A stretch of 64,000 nucleotides of DNA from Trichaptum fuscoviolaceum (GCA_910574455.1 CAJSYZ010000011.1:744001-808000); one strand, 5' to 3'. Positions 47,184 to 60,298 are shown, counted from the first letter of the stretch. Numbers and translations: made by a program. Notes: generated from the sequence alone by a model not told the origin.

Positions 47184-48409
47184 TAAGTGAAATCATGATG
47201 TGACATGTCGCGTCCGTCCGACTCCTGCCAGTGGGAGGTGAATCGACACGTCTCTTTTTCTCTTCTCTCGTTTCTGAGTTCAAATTCAAGAGCACAAATG
47301 ATCCTCATTCTCAGTCATTGAGCGAGATTATAATGCAGGAATACTTATTCACTCGTGTCAATCTCTGAAAGCTTTTTGGTCTCTACAATGAGCTTCTCCG
47401 GATAATATCAATCGAATTTCTCCGCCTTTTCTTCGCAGCAAACGAATTGCCCAATCGTTCAGCAACGTACGGTGGACTTTAAATCATGAAAGCTGCTATT
47501 TCATTAGTGCGATTTCGTTTTTATATTCGTTCAGAAACCACCCGGCTACAATACCAATATAGCACGAATCGTAAACTTCTTGTGAGTCGACGGTTTAACC
47601 TTTCCTTTGAATTACCCGCGATGTATCTTACTATCTTCCATAGTTTATTATAACCGTCTTCTCGAACGGCCTGCAGACTTACACTTTCCTCCTGCTTGCT
47701 GGTATGTAAAAGCATCTCGAGCTGTCTGGTCAGGTCATTGGGGTTCTCAAGAAAACGTTGGCGCAAACATCTATTTAATGCCAAGTTCTACTTGCAATCT
47801 CTGCGAAGTGATCCTACTATCAGATGGCAATATTAATGTGTTTCGCCAGACTGTGGTGCTAGAAACATTTCGGCATTCTGATGGTCGGAACTAAACCGCG
47901 AACTGACTCGGACTTATCGCCGAGCTCCCAGCGCGCGGAACCCCATATCCGAATATTCTCATTGTGGGCGGCTGTGGCTTCGTTGATAACGAGGGCGTTG
48001 GCAGGTTGCGGAGGCTAATCTCTCGGCGGATTGAACTCCGTATCTCTACCTAAAGCGGACTCCTGTGTGTCTCTCTATTTTTCCTTCTTGCTCTTGGGAG
48101 GTTTATCCTCTTCTTCTCATTGTACACCTATCTGAGGCTACCCTCACAGACTTGGAGCTGCAAGGCGCTTCGCGATACTTGAGTCCAGCTTGGTTTAGGC
48201 ATTGCTCTATCTTATCGCCGCTTCCAGTTCCACGCTGTCGTTATCACCTGACTCAATCCAGAGTCCGTCGCGTCGGAGTTCCGTGCCTGACCTCCGTACG
48301 GCCTATAATAAACGCGCGACAAGCTTAAACAAGTCTCTCACAGATACTTCGACGAGCTTGCTACAGTACGCTCAACCAACAACTATCTGATATCTAGTTC
48401 TCGTCAATC
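47184..48409. other. Intergenic region
   Basis: No supported gene. The minus-strand ORF at 47521-47784 has no domain. The pyrimidine-rich stretch near 48065-48120 may be part of the amine-oxidase promoter. Confidence 0.3.
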
Positions 48410-51400
48410 ATGGCCTCCGAGCTCACTGAAGCACAGCATACTGCTGAACATGTACCTGGTACGGCGACCACAGCGGAGGAAACGCCCAAGGACAAGGCGC
48501 CGCACGCTTCTCACCCACTGGACCCACTCTCCCCCGACGAGGTGCGTCACTTAATTGATTCCCAGCCTGAAGCGTCTACGATACTTCGAATGAGGTGACC
48601 GTATACGACCACCATTCGCTGACGTGCTTTTATCCTACTTTCATCCTTGTGCCCTGACATGTCAACACAAATGTACATAGATCGCGGCAGTTTCGCTAGC
48701 GATCCGTAAGTATATCGCCGCCGAGACTCCTATCAAGGCCGTAAAGTTCATCACTAGTAACATCATCCCACCTCCAAAGAAGGATGTTCTTGCTTTTCTC
48801 GGTATTCCTTTGCAAACTGGCGAAAAGCCGCATACCGTATCTGGATTTGTCAGAAAAGCTGAAGTGGACGTATGTACTACCTTGAAATCTCACTGCGTTT
48901 GCTTACATCCTTAATCTTAGTTCATCGATGTCGTAACCGGGTTAGTAAATAGCAAACACATGAAGTTTGTATAATATTCACAAACTTCCAGAGACGCGTA
49001 TAACACCGCGGTTGCTTTCAAAGAAAGTGACTGGACAGTGGAGACCATTGACAAACTTCCTGAAGGCACGCAGCCTCAAATATCCGTCGAGGAGCTCATT
49101 GCCGCGGAACTATGCGTAAGGAATGACGAGCGTGTACAAGCGCTCGCAGCCGAAGTTGGTAAGTGTCAAGTATGCCCCTGAGTCCATGATTGATCTCAAG
49201 TGCGAAACTTAGGAATAACGAAGGAGCAGATTCACTGTGACGGCTGGTCCATCGGGTACGATGATCGCTTTCCGAAGGCTGCACGGCTTCAACAAGCCCT
49301 TCTGTTTGCTCGCTTCTCTCAACATGATAACCTTTATGCACACCCAATGGTTAGTTTCCAATAATGATTTATGCAGAATGACTATTTACGAGTCTGTTAT
49401 AGGACTTCATACCTGTAATTGATTCAAATTCCATGAAAGTCATTCACATCGATTTTCCGCCGCATCGATCAGCGAAAGGTGTACTTTCTCGTCCAGATGC
49501 CCTACCTCCACCAGTCTCGGAAGATTCCGTGGCAGCATCGGGACGTGCTCGCATTCCTCCTCCTAAAGAAGCATTTGACTTCCTACCGGACCTCCTTTTG
49601 CAGAAGGAAGACAGTGGATACAAGGTTAGGGAGGATCTGAAGCCTTTGCATATCCTCCAGCCAGAGGGTGTTAGTTTTAAGATGAACGACAATGAACTTG
49701 AGTGGCAGAAGTGGAAGATGCATATTGGTACGTAACGGACAGCAAAGTGTCCTAGGGTGGCTTATGGAGTTTTAGTTTTTAATATGTAGCGTTCAGCCAC
49801 CGTGAAGGACTCGCCCTTTCTACGATAACGTATAACGACGAGGGCAATATTCGTCCCATTTTCTATCGCTTATCTTTAGCGGAGATGGTGGTCCCCTATG
49901 GCGCGCCCGAGTTTCCCCAGCCGCGTAAGTTTGCTTTCGATGCGTGAGTATCTAACTACCTGAAGATCTCCGTTTCGTTCTGACTGCTGACTATAGAGGT
50001 GAGTATGGAATGGGGACAATGGCGAACGACTTATCACTAGGATGCGACTGTGTGGGGACGATCCACTATTTGGTCAGTCATGTCATCCATCCTTTCCGTG
50101 ACCGCCTATGCTGAATTTCAATTTTAACAATTCGGGCAGCCTGGCGCATTCATCGGCCATGACGGAAGTGCTATCATAATAAAGCGCGCCATCTGCATTC
50201 ACGAGGAGGATGCCGGTCTGCTGTGGAAGCACACTGACTACCGTCCTGGTGGACGCTCTCAAGCGGTTAGAAGCCGTAGGCTTGTCATAAGCATGTGCTG
50301 TACACTTGCGAACTATGGTATGTACGCTTTCATAATGTCCCTCCTTCTGGGAGTAGGCCTTCCTCCGCAGGGGCACTCATCGTGAGATTAAACTTACCAC
50401 TCTTCCTCGAAATTACTATCATCAGAATACATCTGGAACTATTTCTTCTATCAAGACGGGACAATTGAATTTGAGATTCGTCTTACGGGTATTCTACAAG
50501 TCTATGTCCAAAACCCGGATGAACCCAACCCGTTCGGTACGACTGTCGCACCACATATCAACGCACACTACCACCAACATATCTTCTCGCTTCGAATTGA
50601 CCCGATGGTTGACGGACTCCGTAATAGCGTTGTCGAATCCGACATCGTGCCCCTCCCGAATGCGCCCGTGGGTTCTCCCGAGAACTTCGCCGGCAACGCC
50701 TTCGTCACGGAAGAGCTTACCTTGACGAACGCCAACCACGGCGCTCGAGATTACAGCTTTGAACGCGATAGGCGGTGGCGAATCGTAAATCCGACCGCGA
50801 TGCCGCATTACAGCACCGGGTTGCAGCCTGGCTATGTGATCAATGCAAAGGGGGCGATGAGTCCGCTGATGGCGAGAGAAGGCGGTTGGGTCGCGAGGCG
50901 TGCGGCCTTCGCAAAGAAGGCGCTGTGGGTAGTCAAAGAAAAAGAGGGGGCTGATGGGGGAAGGGTCTGGCCTGCAGGGAAGTATGTCCCTCAAACGCGA
51001 GATGATCCTGAGGAGTCGCTTGGACCATGGTCGAAGGAGGATGTCAGCATTGACAATGAAGACATTGTCGTTTTCCTCACTCTTGGTTGGTCTTCATCTT
51101 GTTTCTTATCTGTTCGTCTCTGCGCCCACTTGCATACTAACGTAACGACTTGACATTGGTGCAGGTACCACACACATTCCCCGTCCGGAGGACTGGCCGG
51201 TGTAAGTTAGCCCCCTTCTTGAGATCTAAATTTCGAGGGTGACTTAATTTGCTTATTGACTTGACGTGCTTTTCAGAATGCCTGTGGAACACATGCGTGT
51301 CGCCTTCAAACCGCAGAGCTTTTTTAAGATGAACCCTGCTCTTGACGTGCCTGGTGCAAATGATGCGAAGAGCGGGCTCGCATTTACCGCCTCTGCCGAT

Positions 51401-51439
51401 GGCACTAGCAGTGGCGCGTGTTGCCAAGGACCCAACTGA
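48410..51439 (+). CDS. Copper amine oxidase (topaquinone-dependent)
   Basis: Oxidises primary amines to aldehydes, ammonia and hydrogen peroxide with copper and a self-made topaquinone. It starts at ATG 48410 (MASELTEAQHTAEH). N2/N3 domains follow: PIKAVKFITSNIIPPPKKD and CVRNDERVQALAAEVGIT. The catalytic domain shows FSHREGLALSTITYND, FYRLSLAEMVVPYGAP, FAFDAGEYGMGTMAN with the catalytic-base region, LSLGCDCVGTIHYL, the cofactor motif TLANYEYIW (Tyr becomes TPQ; about 50310-50430 across an intron) and copper ligands in HINAHYHQHIFSL. The third His is probably in the TTHIPRPEDWPVMPVEH block near 51170-51290. Ends CCQGPN at TGA 51437-51439. At least ten introns; there is no SKL peroxisomal tail and no signal peptide. 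Confidence 0.92.
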
Positions 51440-52014
51440 ACGGGCGGTCGAAGGAATAGAGGCTAACAATGACTCTGTTAGCTTGATAGGTGCTTTTTTT
51501 CTGAGCTGAGCATTCTGGATTATTCAGGAGTTACACGCATGTGTATTCTAAACCTTCGAAGTTCAACAAGTCCGTGTACAATAGATAACATATGAATTGA
51601 GTATGATATGGTGTATTCATTGTTCCTGCGTCTTCGATTCCAATTCCACCATAGGCTTAGCAAGTGGACACCGAAACCAAGACCCAGGTTGCTGGAAGAT
51701 AAATGGGAAACGTATCGTAAGTACAGACTTGCCCGTCCTCTATTAAAGATAGCTACTACTCATGTCGTCTAACTCGAGTTCCGATTTGGATGATACGAAC
51801 AACGGGCTGTCAAAATCATAATCGCTAACCAAGACCAAGAAAAGTGACATGCCTTGCCTCCAATGTTAATGTCGCTAGTATCAACCCGGTTTGATCCCCG
51901 CTTCTTTGCATTCAAGTGATTTGGACCATGAGAGTATGCGCACACCCAAATATCTTTTAGAAAATAAGAACAGAGAGAAATACTCGGAAAATTTGCTTCG
52001 TAAAGCTATTCCGC
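51440..52014. other. Convergent intergenic region
   Basis: Lies between the amine oxidase and the minus-strand kinase fusion, which face each other. No gene seen. Confidence 0.35.
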
Positions 52015-54441
52015 CTATGGGGAAATAGAACTTGAGCTTCGAAAATCTCGAATAGCATCCAATTTCATCGTGACGGCCTTCAACGTGGGTCGCGCAATCG
52101 GATCCAGATTCCAACACGATTCGCATACGTCCCAGAGAAGCCTCCGTTCCGCATTCCATTCTACATCGTAGGCAAGGGGCTTGTGCGGACGTTGACCTTT
52201 GTATATGGCGATAGTGACCTGCTGGTCCATCAGAAGGTGCGCGTAGGGAAGCTCCAGCGTGAGCAGCTCCTATTAGCCGAAAATGAACATCAGTCGGCCG
52301 AAATAGCAGAAAGGGGGGGGGGGATGGAAGATGACAATAAAAGTCAGCGGAGAAAACCTCACCAAGATAGTCATCCCGAAAGCCCACACATCCGTCTGGA
52401 ATGTGTAAGGTGTCGAAGACTGTGCTTCATCGACGTTTATCTGCTCGTAAGCCATCCAGCGTACCGTCCCGTACGTTCCCGTCGTGAGCGACGCTACCGT
52501 ACTAGATGACAACATGTGCGATATGCCAAAGTCAGTCACGAGCGGCTCGCCTTCAGGAGAGATGAGGACGTTGCCCTGGGTAATGCATGGGAGCGGTGAG
52601 AAAGACCTTGGATGAAGTAGGTCTCTTGACTCACCGACTTCATGTCTGAGTGCACAATATTTTTCATATGAAGGTATTCTAGCCCCGCCGCGATGCCCTG
52701 TACCTGCAAAATGCTTCTCAATTAGTTTACCACCGAAGAGTATTGAAAGGACTTTTCACACCATGTGCAACAAGTCTACCCTCTCTCCCTGCACCCGCAT
52801 GTAATGCAGAACTGTGCCATTGTCCATCCACTCCGTGATGAGGGACAGGTAATACAGACCCCCGTCCACGGAGTATCCCAGAAGCCGCAGGACGTTCTTG
52901 TGATAAAGCCTGGACCATATCTGTAGTTCTCTGACCATCCTCTGTGAAGTGTTCATTCGGCGTCAGGTCGCTCGCTATTTCAAACCAAGGACATACCTTG
53001 ATGAATTGCAGGTCATCGTGCAAACGATACCGAACGCGCTTGATGGCGACAAGCTTATCGTGTACGGTAGACCGGCCGAAGTAGACGTCTGAGAAACCAC
53101 CGTGGTTGCGGTTGAACTCCTCGAGCTGAATGATCTTCCCCGTCAAGTCGGCTTGCCGATAGCCAAGTAGCGTCCGCCGCAGACGGGACTCAACGGCAAG
53201 CTTCTCCAGAGACCTCTGTAGATCGCCGCGGGTCAGGGACTGTGCCAAAAAGGAGATAGGACGGCAAGGCTCAGCTTACCAAGTTCATCTCGTCAAAGGC
53301 TTGCAAGATAGTGTCCATAGTCGGTTGGGACTCGGTGTCTGGGTGCCAGCAAGCCTGACATACAAACCAGAGCTCTTCGTATTCATGGTTTTTCGATAAG
53401 TCCATATCCAAGTCCTCAGAACCATGGAGGATGTCAGAAACGGCCTGTAGTTTGTTACCGTCCGATTTCTCTTGCATGACTCTCTTTATCATCTCCATGA
53501 TGGTCATACCAAACGCCCACACGTCCGCATCCATCGACGCACTTCCCCGTGCTACCGGGAACTCATCGGTATCGGGATCTTCAAGGCCTTTTCTCCTGCC
53601 TTCGTGGACGCGCCTGTGTAGGTCTGGCCAGACAGAAAGCGTGAAGCCAGAAAGCAGAGGGCGGCCAACAGATGAAACGAGGACATTTGCCTGTAAAAGT
53701 GTCATTAGTGCATTATTGTCACTTGAAAAAATGTGGGTAGATCTTACCGATTTGATGTTGCCATGTATAATCCCTTTGGAATGCATGTAAGCAAGACCGT
53801 TTGCAATTCCATGAGACTGTTGAGGGAAGTGCGAGTGTGAGCTTCAGATTAGCCTGTTTTTGATAGAGCAAATTCTCACCATTTGTACCAGGTCTGTTTC
53901 AGGATGCAAGGCCAAGTATGAGCTTACTGTGCCGTTTGGTGTCCAGTCTGCAATTAGTGATGGGCAGCGGTGAGGGCCATCTAGAATGTAGCCAAGCAGC
54001 GAAAGAATATTTTCGTGCTTAAGTGAGCTCCAAATGAGAAGCTCTTCACAACAGCCCTGTTAAGAATAATTAATTTATTATCAAAGGACTACAAACAAAC
54101 AATCAGAGGGGGAGGAAAGAAAGACGAACCGGGAGCTCATCACTATGATAGTCTGGCATCTTCCGTCTTTTCACAATTACAAGTTTGGGCTTGTGGGTTT
54201 CTGAGGCTTCGCCGTCGAAATTCGGCGTGCTTGGGTGTGGTGGTAGAGTACATTTGTAAAAATCGCAAAAAGCACCACGGAGAAACAGATTGTCCGAGGT
54301 TTTGTAGTAGTGCAGTATCCCTGTGTAGTTAGGACTGTCTACGTTGGCTAAAAGTTTAGCTATCTTGTCTGTGTGTTTTGCTCCTGGATGATCGCCGCTG
54401 AGAGTTCTCCTGATGCTCCCAATTATGTTGCTCGACCGCAT
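52015..54441 (-). CDS. Tandem pseudokinase-kinase fusion, copy B
   Basis: Paralogue of the 31.5-34.0 kb gene with the same architecture. It starts at ATG 54441 (MRSSNIIGSIRRTLSG). Domain 1 is degenerate: LRGAFCDFYKC in place of the Gly-rich loop, LVIVKRRK, catalytic loop IIHGNIKSANVLV and LLSGFTLSVW for DFG. It ends ACWHPDTESQPTMDTILQAF near 53300. An intron at about 53278-53240 joins the coding frame to the second domain, giving LEKLAVESRLRRTLLGYRQ. Domain 2 has GGFSDVYFGRS, VAIKRVR, IVHSDMKS, TDFGISHMLSSS, GTVRWMAYEQ and TDVWAFGMTIL, keeping both catalytic Asp residues. The last exon ends RDFRSSSSISP at a stop at 52015. Splitting it into two genes at 53248-53271 is unlikely because the joined frame matches copy A. 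Confidence 0.85.
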
Positions 54442-55612
54442 ATCATATTTCCTTCACCACGTCAGATATTGCGTCAAGAGTAATATTTAAAGAAGAGCGG
54501 GAGGATAGCCAAAGGTCATTTACTTAACGATGAGTTGGATAACTCTGGTGAAGGTTCTTCAAAGAGTCCTCGACTCGGATTCGATCTGAACGATTGTTTG
54601 TCATTAGTACTACTAGTTCAGAAATTCTCACGCTAACTTAAATATTTGTAATCTGGAACTTACCGGAACCAGCGGGATTTACCCGAGTACGATAAAAGTT
54701 TAATTGCTTCTTTTTCCATGATCGCACTCAACCTTCTGTTGTTGATTTGTGAGGCAATCAACCTAAAGTTTTATCTCCGAACAATATGTCTAAATGAGCT
54801 CCTGAACTTTCAAATAAAGTTTCCGAGGATTGGTCTTTGGTATAGTGCCCGCAAGAAGCAGGATGATCTCATTTCCAACATGCTCTAACGCTGCGTCTGC
54901 CTTTGATTAATCACTGTAAGTAGCTTCTCCATAGTACATACGAGAACGGATCTTCTTGAGTTACATTCCGTACTTATCGCTGCTCCGGAAGGATCAACCC
55001 TTTCTTCGGCTTGTCCTACTTGCTCGAACCTCCTTGTCGTTTTCCTGTAACCGTGACCTCGGGCCAAGCTGTTTGCTCAATCTCCGAATACACACTCTTA
55101 TCGTCGGATTCCAACCGAACTCAGGCACGCTCCCTGTGCGTTTTTGATCTATTGCTGTCTGGACTCCACAAAGACAGAAATGTGTGTTCCATGATAGGGG
55201 CTCTCTGAGTACATACAGTATCTTCCATGCCTATCCACGCTTGCCAGCCTGGGTTGCAGGGCAACTTATCCCTCGGCACAGCTCTGGCATAGCATCCCAG
55301 CTGCACACGCCATAACTGGTAGTATTGGCTCACCGCCTTCGGGTGTTGTAATGACGTGAGCAAAACTTGAATAGAATATGTGCGGATGCCATAACGGGTA
55401 AACTCTGGAACGACGCATCGATGATGTCACGGTACATTCATGGCGTCATAACCTTTCCTCGCCTGTGGTGCACGTCTAGGCAGAGTACATAAAGCTGCCA
55501 GGCCTATCGTTTTATTCTGCACAACTCACCTTCAAACATCCATCTCAAATTACTTTCAACCAACTGTCATAAAAGAACTCATTTTATTAACGACACCTTA
55601 TCGACTATAATC
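54442..55612. other. Intergenic region
   Basis: No supported gene over about 1.2 kb. A pyrimidine-rich stretch and AT-rich sequence precede the small gene at 55613. Confidence 0.3.
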
Positions 55613-56004
55613 ATGGTGAGTAATCTGTTGGTCCCATCCATATTTTCATGTTCACGACTAAACATACTTCTAACTCTATTCAGGGATCTATCGTATCAGC
55701 TATTGGAGGTGCAATCAACAGCATAATCAGTGCGATCGCCGCTGTTATCGAGACTATCATCTCCGCCATCGTGACCGTAAGCATTTGATTCATTTGATTG
55801 AACACGGCTCGGAACATGATTCACTAAATTACACTTCTAAAATATCAGGTCATCGTGACGATCTGGGAGGTCTTCGTTGATATACTATGCTGTATCTTCT
55901 GTTGCGAATGCTTCGGCGGCGGACGCAGCAGGCGTAGGTCTACGAGGGGAACCTCCGGAGGAAGGAGATTCGGGCGTCGGCGTGGTGTAGGATCCACGTA
56001 TTAA
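55613..56004 (+). CDS. Small N-myristoylation-type membrane protein, 83 aa
   Basis: Three exons: ATG alone (55613-55615), then 55684-55776 and 55849-56004, all phase 0. The product starts MGSIVSAIGGAINSIISAIA, has a continuous hydrophobic stretch with Ile/Val repeats, then DILCCIFCCECFGGG and an Arg-rich tail (RRFGRRRGVG). Gly2 followed by small residues fits N-myristoylation and the CC/C cluster fits palmitoylation, so it is probably membrane-attached. Proteins of this type recur across Agaricomycetes; the function is unknown. The first exon carries only the start codon, so simple ORF finding misses the gene. Confidence 0.8.
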
Positions 56005-57396
56005 TTTCATTCGGTCGCTTTGTCGTTCTCCATTTGTCTGATTCACTTCATTTTTGATGTTCGGATATAACGCAGTCTATATACCATATACCCAGTCTTA
56101 CCATCCATCATGATTTGACACCAATTCTCAATGTTATTTGACTTGAATCCCTTAGCCGAGGTCTCCTGTGATATTCATTCAGTTCAGCAACAAATACTTC
56201 AATAATTTGCTCAAACAGCTAATTTATTGTGAATAAACTCCAAATTAAATCATTGTAAAACCACCGAAAAAAAACCCCAAATATGTAGTTAGTAGACATT
56301 TAAGCATTTTAACAACTTGAAGCAGCAGAGATGGTACTACTAATTCAATAGCCTATCACAGACTCATTGATGAGTGTACAGGAATAGTGAGATGAAGGTT
56401 AATAAGAAGAAACCCCCGAGGAATTCTCCCATAGGCTCATCAATGAGTTTGTACAGATCCAATTGGGTATACATTGAAGTAGCCCGGCTGATTGAGACTG
56501 AACAGTAAAGCAATGCGACAATTCGGCAATAGAACTTGTGGTTTGCATAGTGTTTGGGACTTGGAAGAAAACAGGACACGGATAACCAAGACGATGAACA
56601 AATAGTAATGACGCGGTAGAAGGGAAGAAGGGATGAAGTGGACGATAGATGGAGTGAATAATATCAAAAATGTACGACTGCATTAAGCAATGAGGGACAG
56701 CAACGGAGAAAACCAGGTGAGATGAGAGAGAGATAAGGAGTTGTTTATAGCGGATACGGATGCGGTGAGGACGGATATCGCTCGGAAAACATGGCAGCAA
56801 ACAGATACCACGGGAGAGAGGGGGGTAGACATGTCACATGTGTTTGAGAGGATGGAGCTCGGGGATATCGATCAGCGGAGAGAAGAAAACAGAATAGACC
56901 TAAGAGCGAACTAGCCAAGGACTGATTGAACATGCAAGTACAAAAAAGCTTGTGAAACAAGTCTTGGACTCGTGATCGGACCTTGGCGGCGGCGAATACA
57001 ACGGAAGTACGTCAAATAAGAATCTATGGCGCCAGCGATGTGTTTGTGTCCGGAAGGGGGAAAGCGCGAAAGGAACAGCGATGGAACGAAGATCCTGGAG
57101 CAAGTGATCCGGTGACAGAGATATCTGGATTGACACCGGGCGGGGAACAGAGCAACGGGTGTGATAGGGGACGGGTGCTCGAATGACGAAAGACCAGATG
57201 CCAAGTAGGGCGGAGTTCGCATAGAGTGGGTATAGGACCATAAGAGTGGAGAGCGCCAATCATTCGTATCTATTTTTGTACCAAAGAGGAGCTAAATGTG
57301 CGACAAGGAGTGTCACGATGCATATGTTGTGGGGAAATGAAATTTAATGGACAAGTTAGTCAATCGCAGTAAATCAGCGAGGGGGTGAAAAGGGAC
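56005..57396. other. Intergenic region
   Basis: No supported gene. The minus-strand open frames at 56400-57260 are pyrimidine-rich and without domains; they probably belong to the 3' untranslated region of the Med25-like gene. Confidence 0.35.
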
Positions 57397-60298
57397 TTAC
57401 GATGACGGTGCGTATGAGAGTCCCATGTAGGTATGTGCCGGATCATATGGCGCGTTCGGAGGGATCTGGGAGATAGGAGACTGCGCAAGAAAGAAAGAAG
57501 CAAGAAGTTCAACATCGTTGTCATAGACATGGTTAGAACGGCGCAGCACATTTCACGCGTGTGTGTGCCTTCGTATGTAAAATGCGGTCGACAGAGGGGG
57601 GCGGAGAAAGCGGATATTTAATAGGACGGAGGACATGTACGTACATTTGGTAACGAAAATGAGGAGGAAGAAGATGCCTGGGTGCGCGTGGGAGACAGCG
57701 ATCCGGCCTCGCTCATACTCGCAACACCCCCGCCCACGTTCATGGTCGGGTAGGTATTCAGATTGCCAGTTGCGATTGCGTTCGCGGCATTGGCAGTGTT
57801 CTGAACGCGTGCCTCCTCTCGCATAGCTTTGAGTGCGCGCTCGAGTTTGATCTCCGCGCGCTTCTCAGCTTCTTCGTCGATGATGAAGGGAACTTCACCG
57901 GCCGGGTCCAGCGGGGCACTGGCGGGAACCACTTCCAGCTCGCCCGACGGCGAGACGGGCAGGGTGGTGGCAATAGGCATTGAGAGGTGCAAGTTCATGG
58001 CGTTCCGGGACATCGTCGGTAGGGAGGGCATTGAAGCCGGGGAGGAAAGCTCTGAAGATGAGCTGTAAGGCAATGAGAAATAGTTCGTGTTGCTAGAAAC
58101 CATTGCGGGTGCGCTAGCAGGCGAAGCGTAGCTACCTGGCAGAGGCGGAGGGAGCATCGTCAATGTAGAGTGTTGATACATTGGCATCATATTGCCATGG
58201 CCTGTACCTCGCGAGTTCATCGCCTCGGATCCTGTGAGGGGAGATGCGGGAACCGACATCGAAACGTTGCTGCCTATGTGTTCGATACTGTTCATAGGTG
58301 TGTTTGGCATAGACATTGATGGATGAGAGTGGTGGTTGTACGATTGCTGTTGGCCATCAGATTGAGCATACCTATGGCCGCCTTCAGCCTGGCTTGGGAC
58401 GACCATACGCATGTTCAAACCCATTCCATACTCGGTACCTGTGCTTGTATTTGCCTGGGTGTTCGAGCTGTACCTGCGCAAGCCATACTCAGTGAGCGGA
58501 ATTGCATTTGCGCTGACTGACGAGGTGAAGCCCGTAGGGGGTCCCGGGTAGTTCAGGCTGGCCTGTGAGGGAACGGCTAAGGTGCCGGTGACGCCCGAGG
58601 ATGGCCACATAGGACTTGGCGTGGATCCGGGCGACCCGTCGGAGGATGGGGAAGAGGGCGGGAGGTTATATGTTGCAGACGGGGTCATCGCAGTTGCTGA
58701 TGAGCGGCTGCCTGCTCTAGCCCTTCTCCCACCACGCCTCTCAGGTGAGGTTGGGCCAGTACCGGACCTGGCCCTTGAACCGCTCTCCCCAGCGTGCCGT
58801 GCATCGCTGGAACTGGTGGGCGGTAGTGTAGGGCGCAAGCCAAGAGGGGAGGTTGCAAGGTTGTGACGTGGGCGGGGCCGCTCAGTGCGCTCAACGCCTC
58901 CAGCGGGATTGCCACCAGGGCGAGGGGCGTCTGGCTCGCGAAAGAACGAGGTATGAGCCGCGCGGGCACGCTCACGCTCAGGCCGCCGCTTTGCAAGCCC
59001 GTGCAGCGCCTGCATGCGCGAAACGAGCGAGATAGGTCCTCCGACAGTCATCGGCTCGTTCGTGCTTGGGTCGACAAGTGCAACGACGCTCGCCTGGGTG
59101 TGGTGACCGGCTTGGTGGTTCAGCAAGTGCGTGCCAACCTGAGCGTCCGCTGAGGAAGCCTGCGACGTTCCATACGCCGGAACAGCATTGGTCGAATACT
59201 GAGATTGATAGGAGGAGGATACAAGTGAGTCGTACGGGTCGTTAGCTGAGGGGGATATCTCTGGCCATTCGTCTTGAGGTGCAGGCCTTCCTATCGATGC
59301 GGACAATAAACTTGTGGTTCAGAAAACCACAACACAACAAAATTCACCCCAAAATTGGAGTAAATGCTTACCTTGCTCCCTGGAACTCATTGAGGCTCCC
59401 GATAAATGGCAAACACAGCGAGAAGTATCAGAGGACTGCCAGGGAATTACTTCTTGTCTCCACTGGGCACGAAGCTGTTGGTAGGAGTAACGGTTGAAAG
59501 GGGGGCTGCAAAAGGAAGTACAAGGAGGCAGCAGCTTACCGTCTTCCTGAAAAGGTCAAATATTCGTGTCATCCTCGCGGCTGGGTTAGCCACAACATGC
59601 ACAATAATCCTATTCTACACGATATAACAATGTGCATATCATTGTTCGACAACGCTGTGACTTGGAAGCGGGGGAGAATATACTTACTTTCTGTAGCTTT
59701 TCTGCCACAGACTCCCAGGTCACTTGGGAGTCAACCAGTGCGTTATCAGATGTCCCTGGATCGTCATCGGCGGGGTTTGACATCGCAACTATCACAAGGT
59801 GTTGCGTCGCTGGCGACTTTGAGCGCGCTGCATTGTTCAGAAGAAAGAGCTAGGTGAAAGGATAGACTAAGCTAGGGCACTATATAAGACACGGGTCAAG
59901 GAAGCGCGCACGTCGACTGATTTTCGGACAAAGAGCGGTGAGAGTTTGTTCTGCGGCAGGCCCACAATGTCGATGTCCGGAAAATCATTGAAGTGTCGCT
60001 GCTCTTTCTGCTTGGACTGCTGCTCTTGTGTTTTTCCAGTCGTCTCCCAAAAGATTTCTACCTATTGAATGTCAATTTAACGGTGAAATAGCCTACTTCA
60101 AATTAATGACGCGGCACCACTTACGTTCCCGCCCGGATTAGCGAGTCGCACGGCACCTAAGAGACCCGGCAGGACCTGGTACTGGAGATCCTCCCGGTGC
60201 TCCGCCATAGGGAGAGAATTTTCGATGAGTAAAAGGACATGTACAGCTTGGCCGGGCTGCAGGGCACCAAAAACCGCAGACGGCGGGAGATGCGCCAT
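57397..60298 (-). CDS. VWA-domain protein resembling Mediator subunit 25
   Basis: Starts at ATG 60298 (MAHLPPSAVFGALQPGQ). The first exons read VHVLLLIENSLPMAEH (DxSxS-type start of a VWA domain, with Asp replaced), LQYQVLPGLLGAVRLAN and VEIFWETTGKTQEQQSK, which fit the N-terminal VWA domain of fungal Med25. Middle exons include NALVDSQVTWESVAEKLQK (about 59740-59690). The long exon 59306-57640 is disordered: SSDGSPGSTPSPMWPSSG, runs of Met/Pro/Ser, and one helix EKRAEIKLERALKAMREEA. A donor GTACGT at about 57640 splices to a last exon (about 57475-57397) reading PISQIPPNAPYDPAHTY and ending SYAPSS. A role in transcription is inferred from the VWA similarity only; other VWA proteins are possible. 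Confidence 0.6.

Noticed and set aside
50494..50994. 166-codon minus-strand ORF within the amine oxidase
   Set aside because: A shadow of the GC-rich amine-oxidase exon, which carries copper-ligand and cofactor motifs on the plus strand.
53240..53278. Boundary between two separate kinase genes in copy B
   Set aside because: The joined frame across this short intron gives a linker matching copy A, so one fused gene explains the data better than two genes 20 bp apart.
57618..57660. Med25-like gene ending at 57618 (reading through to a stop after SLPN)
   Set aside because: A GTACGT donor lies right there, and splicing to 57475-57397 continues in frame with matching Pro/Ser-rich composition, so the longer model is preferred.
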